Positions 26,375 to 32,780 of a stretch of 64,000 bases of DNA are shown one piece after another. Positions within the stretch are counted from its first letter, which is position 1. Every line of letters begins with the position of its first letter. Made by a program: the position numbers and the translations under genes. The DNA is taken from NCBI GenBank assembly GCA_947369085.1, contig CANBJR010000005.1, forward strand, positions 1 to 64,000, in the 5' to 3' direction. The notes under the pieces are model-generated. The model was not told the origin of the DNA. It saw only the letters and a list, made by a program, of their open reading frames with translations, and ran no database searches. The DNA is from an uncultured Clostridia bacterium (GTDB lineage: Bacteria > Bacillota > Clostridia > Oscillospirales > Acutalibacteraceae).

Positions 26375-26968
26375 ATGAATATATGTGTATTTGGTTCGTC
26401 AAGCGACCTTATTGACAAAGAATACCTTGATTCCGCCGAAAAGCTCGGTGCTGAGCTTGTAAAAAAAGGCCACGCAGTCGTATTCGGCGCAGGCAAATAC
26501 GGCGTTATGGGAGCAGTTGCAAGAGGTGCGTCTGCCGAAAACGGTACGATTGTAGGTGTAAGCCCGAAGTTTTTTACCGAAATGGACGTACTCTTTGACG
26601 GTTGCACGGAGCTTATTTTTACCGAAACAATGCGTGAACGCAAGGGCGTGATGGAAGACAGAGCCGATGCCTTTATAATTTGCGCAGGCGGAATGGGAAC
26701 TTTTGAGGAGTTTTTCGAGGTGCTAACCCTCAAACAGCTTCGCCGTCACGAAAAGCCCATTATTATATATAATGTAAAAGGATATTACAACCATATGATT
26801 GCAATGATGGACAATGCAGTTGAAAATCGGTTTATGACAGACGACTGCAAACGCCTCTATTCCGTAGCTGATACGCAAAAAGAGGTTTTTGACCAGCTTG
26901 AAAACTATGTTCCTTTTTCATATAATAAGTATAACTTCGTTTATGAGGGGGATAAGAGCAATGGCTGA
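26375..26968 (+). CDS. TIGR00730-type LOG family protein
   Basis: A 197-aa Rossmann protein of the LOG (lysine-decarboxylase-like, TIGR00730) family. It contains VFGAGKYGVMGAVARGA and the signature GGMGTFEEFFE with the upstream ETMRERKGVMEDRADAFI. Relatives are cytokinin riboside 5'-monophosphate phosphoribohydrolases, i.e. they release a free base from a nucleotide. In bacteria the true substrate is often unknown. The start was taken at MNICVFGSS because AAAGGAA precedes it. The stop overlaps the start of the next small gene by 8 nt. Confidence 0.9.
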   Translation: MNICVFGSSSDLIDKEYLDSAEKLGAELVKKGHAVVFGAGKYGVMGAVARGASAENGTIVGVSPKFFTEMDVLFDGCTELIFTETMRERKGVMEDRADAFIICAGGMGTFEEFFEVLTLKQLRRHEKPIIIYNVKGYYNHMIAMMDNAVENRFMTDDCKRLYSVADTQKEVFDQLENYVPFSYNKYNFVYEGDKSNG

Positions 26969-27134
26969 CCGCTGTGAAATGTGCGCTCATTATGTAGTTG
27001 ACGAGGAGTTCGGTGATTATTGCAGTATTAATCTCGACGAGGACGAAATGGAGCGTTTTCTTACGCAAGACGTTACTCAATGTCACTACTTTCAGCTTTA
27101 TGACGAATACAAAATTGTAAATAAGCAGATTTAA
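26961..27134 (+). CDS. DUF6472-like small Cys-rich protein
   Basis: A 57-aa protein starting MADRCEMCAHYV, with further Cys in GDYCSIN and TQCHYFQ, four or so likely zinc or iron-sulfur ligands in all. It resembles the small clostridial DUF6472 family, whose function is unknown. The ATG overlaps the end of the LOG gene and GAGGGG lies 10 nt upstream, so it is translationally coupled. A terminator follows. Confidence 0.75.
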   Translation: MADRCEMCAHYVVDEEFGDYCSINLDEDEMERFLTQDVTQCHYFQLYDEYKIVNKQI

Positions 27135-27151
27135 AATTTAGAAATCCATTC

Positions 27152-27180
27152 GGGGCACGATTTTTTCGTGTCCCTTTTTT
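27152..27180 (+). terminator. Rho-independent terminator
   Basis: GGGGCACGA / TTCGTGTCCC stem with one bulged base, followed by six T. It ends the LOG/DUF6472 unit. Confidence 0.75.
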
Positions 27181-27507
27181 AATAATAAAAAAAAGTAACC
27201 CGGATAATATGCTGCTTAATTTCTATTATATATATCATTTAGCTGTATTCAAGGTAGAATTTTAATAATGTATGGCAGTATTTATTCTTTTTGTATAAAA
27301 AACAGCAATGTTACAAACTGCAATGTATTTTTTACAAAATAGTAATTTGTTCTATTAACTTGCACAAATAAAACTAAAAAAGCTTGTACGAATATACAAA
27401 ATTAGAAAAACTTGTTATAAAATTATTGCTTTTTGGACGAATTTGGTATAAACTTGTTTTATGAGATGTTTGTAATTATGTAAAATTTTATTAGGGAGTT
27501 GTTCACA
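27181..27507 (+). promoter_or_regulatory. Upstream region of the SipW-type locus
   Basis: 327 AT-rich bases without a gene. The element CTTG-[CT]-AC-[AG]-AATA occurs in tandem at about 27359 and 27383, and a looser CTTG unit follows at 27411. TTGTACGAATATACAA (27384-27399) is an inverted repeat. TTGCTT/TATAAA (27426/27447) is a poorly spaced promoter-like pair. This is the most likely control region for the cluster, since the preceding unit ends in a terminator. Confidence 0.4.
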
Positions 27508-28320
27508 ATGGGCTTTTTCAACAAGATAGTTGATAATATGGTCAGCGAAAAAGTGCCCCGTAAAAGGCGCAAAAGGCTGATAGTGGTTATAGCCCTTATT
27601 ACTCTTATTTCAATGACTACTGCAACAGTTGCTTGGTTTACGGTAAATACTTTTGCAGGCGTTGATAATCTTGATATTAAAATCAGCATGAGCGCACAGC
27701 TTAAGGTTGGAATGGAAGATTACGGCACTGACCTTGAAAGATATACCAAGGTAATTACCAACGAAATGGTTGACAGCTATCTTCGTGACCACGGCACAAA
27801 TCTTGAAGAAACTGTGCTTGACCCGGTTACAACTTCTGATGGCACTCGCTTTACAAATCAGCGCGGCACGGTAAGAGAAGCAAACAACCGCTCATATCTT
27901 GAATTTGAGTGCTACTTTATCGCTACCGAGGATATGTGGGTGCACCTCACAACCGAAAGTACCGAGCAGGGCGAGGATGACGGTACAAAGGTTACAACCA
28001 CCTCAACTGGCGCAAAGGCTGACGTTGTAAATTGCGCAAGAGTTGATTTTTCAACAGAGAGAAACGGCACGGCAATTTATGAGCCGAACCGCTCGACTCC
28101 CGTTAACGGTCAGACAACGTTTGACCTCCCTTCGGGAACAATGCAGTACAGCGATAACACAAGACTGTTCCACCTTGAACAGCTTACTCCCACAAAAGCA
28201 ACAATCCGAATTTGGATTGACGGCGAAGACCCGCAGTGTGATGATGATGTTCAGGATGCGCAGCTTAGCGTTCAACTCGGCTTTGTAGGCTGCGATGATA
28301 ACAACGTTCCAATTTCTTAA
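27508..28320 (+). CDS. SipW-type signal-anchor surface protein 1
   Basis: A 270-aa protein, not assigned to a named family. A basic N-terminus (KVPRKRRKR), a hydrophobic helix at about 24-41 and then ATVAWFTVNT (AWFT at 42-45) reproduce the SipW/TasA-type cleavage region. The outer part is rich in acidic residues and ends with IWIDGEDPQC followed by a beta-strand-like tail; this element recurs in the neighbours. RBS AGGGAG 9 nt before the ATG. First gene of the locus. Role inferred as a cell-surface or fibre component. Confidence 0.75.
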   Translation: MGFFNKIVDNMVSEKVPRKRRKRLIVVIALITLISMTTATVAWFTVNTFAGVDNLDIKISMSAQLKVGMEDYGTDLERYTKVITNEMVDSYLRDHGTNLEETVLDPVTTSDGTRFTNQRGTVREANNRSYLEFECYFIATEDMWVHLTTESTEQGEDDGTKVTTTSTGAKADVVNCARVDFSTERNGTAIYEPNRSTPVNGQTTFDLPSGTMQYSDNTRLFHLEQLTPTKATIRIWIDGEDPQCDDDVQDAQLSVQLGFVGCDDNNVPIS

Positions 28321-28422
28321 TCAATGCTGATTATCGGGTGACTTTATTGCCCGGCTATAGACCGAAATTTTCAGTCTTACTACTTTAACTATTGCAAAAT
28401 AAAACCCGACGGAGTGATTAAT

Positions 28423-29229
28423 TTGTTCGGAAAAAAGAAATCTAAAATTGAACAGCCCATTACTCCGGAGGAGTTGAGCCGTCTTAATGACAAAAAGATT
28501 GCAGATGCCGAAATTGAGCATTTTCACGTTAAGAATGACTCTATTGACATTGTCAAGTACAAAAAGCGCAGAAAAGTTTTGAGCATAATCCTTACGGTTT
28601 GCTTGATTATTCTCATAATTCTGTTCATTGTTTCAATGCTTGTAACCCAGTGGGGCGACCTTATCATAAGTGTTGATTCTCCGGCGGTTAAAAAGGGTAT
28701 TGTTCTCAGCGAGGATCCCGAGTTCAAAACTCAGAGTGCATCGCTTTCTGCTAAGCAGGCTGACGATGTAACAAATATTACATATTCATGGCTTCCCGTT
28801 GACCTTGACACAAGCAAAAACGGCGAGCATAACGGAGATAACTACGTTGCCTATACCTTCTATTGCAAGAACAATGGTCAGGTTACTCTTGACTATGACG
28901 CAGTTCTTGAGATTACCGGTGTTGCAAAGTCAGCCGACGAAGCAGCACGAGTTATGGTATATAAAAACGGCAAACCCGAGATTTACGGTAAGGGCAAGTT
29001 CCATGACCGTAACACAGCCGAAACAGATTGCACAAAATTTGTAACCGACACCGAGGTAATGAAAACTGCAACCGAAGATTTCAAAGTAGGCGACATTGAC
29101 AAATATACAATCGTCATTTGGATTGAGGGTAATGACCCTGAATGTATTGATGATATCCGCAACGGTCACATAAGAATGAGAATGCTGTTCAGCGTTCGTG
29201 ATGATGAAACCACAGCACCGAATGACTAA
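28423..29229 (+). CDS. Membrane-anchored surface protein 2, related to protein 1
   Basis: 268 aa. It has a charged cytoplasmic N-terminus of about 50 residues, one long membrane helix (about 52-74) and an outer domain of about 190 residues. Unlike its neighbours it lacks AWFT after the helix, so it is probably a permanent anchor rather than a SipW substrate. The end carries VIWIEGNDPEC plus a strand-rich tail, aligning with the end of protein 1. I placed the start at TTG 28423, 8 nt after CGGAG; the earlier GTG overlaps that site. It could be the base or assembly scaffold of the surface structure; this is inference. Confidence 0.65.
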   Translation: MFGKKKSKIEQPITPEELSRLNDKKIADAEIEHFHVKNDSIDIVKYKKRRKVLSIILTVCLIILIILFIVSMLVTQWGDLIISVDSPAVKKGIVLSEDPEFKTQSASLSAKQADDVTNITYSWLPVDLDTSKNGEHNGDNYVAYTFYCKNNGQVTLDYDAVLEITGVAKSADEAARVMVYKNGKPEIYGKGKFHDRNTAETDCTKFVTDTEVMKTATEDFKVGDIDKYTIVIWIEGNDPECIDDIRNGHIRMRMLFSVRDDETTAPND

Positions 29230-29315
29230 CAATGTTTTAGATTACACAAATTGTTAATTGTAATTTGTTAATTGTATTGGTATTAAGTGCAAGCGCACTG
29301 ATATAAAGAAAAACA

Positions 29316-29335
29316 TCCCTATGGTGTTTTAGGGA
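29316..29335 (+). promoter_or_regulatory. Leader hairpin before the major subunit gene
   Basis: TCCCTA / TAGGGA stem with an 8-nt loop just upstream of a strong AGGAGG. A second small palindrome GTGCAAGCGCAC lies at 29287-29298. Such 5' hairpins can stabilise mRNA of abundant proteins; here that is inference. Confidence 0.35.
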
Positions 29336-29365
29336 CAAAAATTATTTTTTAGGAGGAATTTCTCA

Positions 29366-30136
29366 ATGAAAACAAATTCAAGAAAGAGATTATTAGTCTC
29401 TTCAGTAGCAATGCTCCTCGTAGCAATGCTCGCACTCGGAACCGCAACTTATGCATGGTTCACATCTAACACAACTGCTACGGCAAATGGTCTTAATGTA
29501 AAAACATCAAAAACAAGTACACTCGAAATCAGTAAGAGTGATCACGAATGGGGTACAAGTGTAGATTACGCTCATACACAAAGCATGTATCCTGCTTCAA
29601 CAGCTAACGGCACTGCTTTCTTTAAGACAGTTGCTGCTGCTAAAACTGCATTTGACAGAGATGAAACTCAGCCAATTGAGTCAGCTTCAGGCGGTACATA
29701 TGTTTTTGCTGAGCAGCTCAATGTAAAGAACTCAGGTGAAGGTACTGTAAGTGACATTACAATTACAATCAACAACTTCACATGTAAATACGGCAGAATC
29801 GCTTTAGTTCCTGCTACTGAGGCAGGCGTAATTTCTTATCCTGAGGGTAAATCATTTGTTAATTATGTATATGATACAGACGGCGAAGCTTATGATGCAT
29901 TAAATAACACAAGCGGTACTACAACAGAAATTACTCCTGATAATTCAATGGTAATTGATGTTCCTGATCTTGGCACAAATGAAGCTGCTTACTACAACCT
30001 TTATGTATGGTTTGAAGGACAGGATACATGGTGTTTTGATACAAATGCCGGTCAGAATCTTGGCACAATGTCAGGTAATACAAGCAACTTCTCATTCACA
30101 GTTACAGGTACACCTGTAAGCACACCTGCAGCATAA
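29366..30136 (+). CDS. TasA/camelysin-like SipW-dependent protein, candidate major fibre subunit
   Basis: A 256-aa secreted protein with a textbook SipW-type signal: RKRLL, a hydrophobic stretch at 9-28, then TATYAWFTSNTTATANGLNVK. The mature part alternates strand-forming and Gly/Ser/Thr-rich segments (e.g. QLNVKNSGEGTVSDITITI), as in TasA/CalY folds. It has one Cys in the middle and one in YVWFEGQDTWCFD near the end. The gene has the strongest ribosome site of the locus (AGGAGG), a leader hairpin, and codon use richer in GCT/ACA/TCA than its neighbours, suggesting high expression. It sits directly before the signal peptidase that would process it. Confidence 0.8.
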   Translation: MKTNSRKRLLVSSVAMLLVAMLALGTATYAWFTSNTTATANGLNVKTSKTSTLEISKSDHEWGTSVDYAHTQSMYPASTANGTAFFKTVAAAKTAFDRDETQPIESASGGTYVFAEQLNVKNSGEGTVSDITITINNFTCKYGRIALVPATEAGVISYPEGKSFVNYVYDTDGEAYDALNNTSGTTTEITPDNSMVIDVPDLGTNEAAYYNLYVWFEGQDTWCFDTNAGQNLGTMSGNTSNFSFTVTGTPVSTPAA

Positions 30137-30186
30137 TTTTTAAAGCAACAAAAACAGCAAAAATCTGAATTTATTGGAGTCCCCTT

Positions 30187-30924
30187 ATGAGCAAAGCGTT
30201 AAAAAGAATAATTAATATTGTAATTGACATTTTAGTCATATTTATTCTGATAGTGTCAGTATTTGTAGCCACACTGTCGTTGACCACAGAATCATCAGGG
30301 GTTCCCAATATTTTAGGCATAGTGCCCTTAAGTGTTCAGACTGCTTCAATGGAAGATACAATTAATCCCGGAGACTTAATCTTCTGCTCTGTTTCTGATG
30401 TAGATGACGAGTTTCAAAAGGACGATATTGTAACCTTTCCGATTATAGTAAACGGCGAGCAGGTTTTAAACACTCACCGTATTGTCGAGGTAGTAAAAGA
30501 TAGCAATATCACATATTACAGAACACAGGGTGACAACAAAAAAACTAATCCCGAGCCGGACAAGGAATTGCAGACTGCGTCCACAATAGTGGCAAAGTAT
30601 AACAGCTTTAAAATCCCCGGCTTGGGTAACGTCTTAAGCTTTATCAGAACTCAGTTCGGATTTTTCCTTTGCATACTGCTTCCAATGATTCTTTTCTTTA
30701 TCTATGAAGCTGTCAGGGTTGTAATGAACCTTCTGGCTTACAACAAAGAAAAGACGCTTGAAGAAGCAAAGAATGCTGTTAATAATTCTGAACTTACGGA
30801 AGAACAGAAGAAAAGGGCGATTGAAGAATATCTTGCTTCAGTCAATCAGCAAAGCAATAATGCGGAAAATGAGCCGAAAGTACAAACACCTACTGGTGGC
30901 GATAATTCCGATTCTGAGAATTAA
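30187..30924 (+). CDS. sipW: SipW-like (ER-type) signal peptidase I
   Basis: A 245-aa membrane protease. The N-terminal helix (about 10-31) leads into VQTASMEDTINPGD with catalytic Ser54, and LNTHRIVEV places His97 where bacterial LepB has Lys, the Ser/His signature of SipW and eukaryotic/archaeal SPC. YRTQGDNK holds the last conserved box (Asp116). A second helix (about 160-185) and a charged, Glu/Lys-rich cytoplasmic tail follow. It would release TasA-like proteins after the AWFT-type site. Starts 50 nt after the candidate major subunit and ends before a hairpin-rich gap. Confidence 0.9.
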   Translation: MSKALKRIINIVIDILVIFILIVSVFVATLSLTTESSGVPNILGIVPLSVQTASMEDTINPGDLIFCSVSDVDDEFQKDDIVTFPIIVNGEQVLNTHRIVEVVKDSNITYYRTQGDNKKTNPEPDKELQTASTIVAKYNSFKIPGLGNVLSFIRTQFGFFLCILLPMILFFIYEAVRVVMNLLAYNKEKTLEEAKNAVNNSELTEEQKKRAIEEYLASVNQQSNNAENEPKVQTPTGGDNSDSEN

Positions 30925-30986
30925 GGCTTACTATTTAATTAAAATTATTTGTCCCTATGCACATGGGTGCATTTAAGTAACGAAAA

Positions 30987-31020
30987 TATTTCTTTTCCGC
31001 CAAACGGCGGGAAAGAAATA
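30987..31020 (+). promoter_or_regulatory. Strong intra-operon hairpin without T run
   Basis: A 15-bp stem TATTTCTTTTCCGCC / GGCGGGAAAGAAATA with an AAAC loop in the 223-nt gap between sipW and the AAA+ gene. There is no downstream T run, so it is more likely an RNA-processing or stabilising element than a terminator. Confidence 0.5.
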
Positions 31021-31089
31021 TGAAGTTGCATTTTACTATAACATTTATCCAAATAAGTTTATTTGGAAAATTACAACACCGTGAGGAGA

Positions 31090-31114
31090 TGTGTTTCTGT
31101 TTTGCAGAAATACA
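31090..31114 (+). promoter_or_regulatory. Second hairpin before the AAA+ gene
   Basis: TGTGTTTCTG / CAGAAATACA stem (one wobble) with a TTTTG loop, about 34 nt before the GTG start of the AAA+ gene. With the hairpin at 30987 it makes a structured leader that may set AAA+ gene expression apart from the secreted subunits. Confidence 0.4.
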
Positions 31115-31147
31115 TTGAGGTAGATTTTTTTAAGGAGACGAAGTACC

Positions 31148-32686
31148 GTGGATACAGTATTTAAATTTCTGTTTGAATTTCTCGGTCAGTTTTTTGGCTC
31201 ATTGTGGTCAATTATAACAGGCTTATTTGCCGGAGTTGGAAGTGCATTTGACTTCCCGGCATACATAAACATTATCAATGCCTATACTACCGAGCTGGGA
31301 GGACTTGCCTGGGGTATTGCAATTCTTGCCATAGTGCTTCTTATTGCTGTGCTTGGACTTATTGTATGGCTCATCATCGTCGCCGTAAAAAAGTTTATCC
31401 GTTCACACCGCAGAAGAAAAGACACTGACTCCCTTGTAAAGGAAGTACAGGCTCTTAATAAAGAGGTAATGAGATTAAACCTTGAAAAGGACAAAATCCT
31501 TTCTATGAAGGTTTCACAAATCGGTCTTAATCCCAACGAAATCGCTGAGCTTACCGGCGAGGAAATTGAAGCTCTCAATAACGGTGAGGAAGAAGAAGCT
31601 GAAAACGGTTCACGTTTCTACAAACTTACAGAAATTGATGAGCTTTGGGCAGATTATGTACCTCCTGTATATGATAACGATATCACACTTCCCGAGTTCT
31701 GCGAGCGTTTCCGCTTATTTGCTTGCTCGCGTCTTGGTCTTTACTATGACATTAAACTCATCAGACTTTTTGTTGCTTCTTTTGCTTCAACAAGACTTAT
31801 TATCCTACAGGGTATTTCAGGTACAGGTAAAACTTCACTTGCTTATGCCTTTGGTAAGTTTATTAGCAACCCGTCAATTATTGCTTCTGTTCAGCCGTCT
31901 TGGCGTGACAGAACAGAGCTTTTCGGTTACTTCAATGAATTTACAAAGAAGTTTAACGAAACCGAGCTTCTCCGTGCTATGTATGAAGCTTCTTATAACG
32001 AAAATATTTACGCAGTAATTCTCGACGAAATGAACATCGCACGTGTTGAGTATTACTTCGCTGAGATGCTCTCAATTCTTGAAATGCCGTCACGTGACGA
32101 GTGGGTTGTTGACATTATTCCAAACGCATGGCCTACCGACCCGAAACACATCAAAAACGGTCAGCTTCAGATTCCGCCGAATATGTGGTACATCGGTACA
32201 GCTAACAACGATGACTCTACCTTTGCAATCACCGATAAGGTTTATGACCGTGCTATGCCTATTAACATTGACACTAAGGGCGTTGCCTTTGAGGCTGAAG
32301 ATACACCGCCTATTAATATCAGCTATAAACACTTTGAAGATATACTCAACGAAGCAAAGGCTAAATATGTTGTTTCAGAAGAAAACCTCAAAAAGATTGG
32401 ACTTCTTGACGACTATGTTATCGAACATTTCCGTATAGCTTTTGGTAACCGTATTGTTAAACAGCTTCGTGACTTTGTTCCTGCTTATGTTGGTACAGGC
32501 GGAACTGAAATTGATGGTCTTGACTATGTTCTCGCCCGTAAGGTATTCAGAAAGTTTGAATCACTCAACCTTTCTTATATTCGTGATGAAATCGACGGTC
32601 TTTGCGCATACATCGACGAATTGTTTGGCGAAGAAAATATGAATGAATCAAAGGATTATCTCCGCATGCTCAAAAAGCTCGTATAA
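31148..32686 (+). CDS. Membrane-tethered McrB-like AAA+ ATPase
   Basis: 512 aa. The N-terminus has a hydrophobic amphipathic stretch (about 5-35) and a strong helix (about 54-81) followed by basic KKFIRSHRRRK. A coiled coil (about 95-120) and a linker come next, then an AAA+ domain. Walker A is GISGTGKTS (222-230), Walker B AVILDE (289-294), the sensor-1 region YIGTANNDDS (about 348-357), and the KVYDRA arginine (R368) is as in McrB/MoxR-like GTPase/ATPase relatives. Known McrB proteins are soluble and pair with McrC nucleases; this one is membrane-bound within a surface-protein cluster. GTG start with AAGGAG upstream. Confidence 0.82.
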   Translation: MDTVFKFLFEFLGQFFGSLWSIITGLFAGVGSAFDFPAYINIINAYTTELGGLAWGIAILAIVLLIAVLGLIVWLIIVAVKKFIRSHRRRKDTDSLVKEVQALNKEVMRLNLEKDKILSMKVSQIGLNPNEIAELTGEEIEALNNGEEEEAENGSRFYKLTEIDELWADYVPPVYDNDITLPEFCERFRLFACSRLGLYYDIKLIRLFVASFASTRLIILQGISGTGKTSLAYAFGKFISNPSIIASVQPSWRDRTELFGYFNEFTKKFNETELLRAMYEASYNENIYAVILDEMNIARVEYYFAEMLSILEMPSRDEWVVDIIPNAWPTDPKHIKNGQLQIPPNMWYIGTANNDDSTFAITDKVYDRAMPINIDTKGVAFEAEDTPPINISYKHFEDILNEAKAKYVVSEENLKKIGLLDDYVIEHFRIAFGNRIVKQLRDFVPAYVGTGGTEIDGLDYVLARKVFRKFESLNLSYIRDEIDGLCAYIDELFGEENMNESKDYLRMLKKLV

Positions 32687-32697
32687 TTAGCTACATA

Positions 32698-32716
32698 GGG
32701 CGAACTGCGTTCGCCC
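32698..32716 (+). repeat. GGGCGAAC/GTTCGCCC hairpin
   Basis: A perfect 8-bp stem with a 3-nt loop after the AAA+ gene, followed by TTTAG. Its core matches the GGCGAACTGTGTTCGCC units of islands A and C. It may act as a weak terminator between the AAA+ and coiled-coil genes. Confidence 0.5.
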
Positions 32717-32780
32717 TTTAGTTACTGTAAAAATTGATTTTTGTGCCGGAATAATTTGGTGATTATGAGGAGCTAACATA

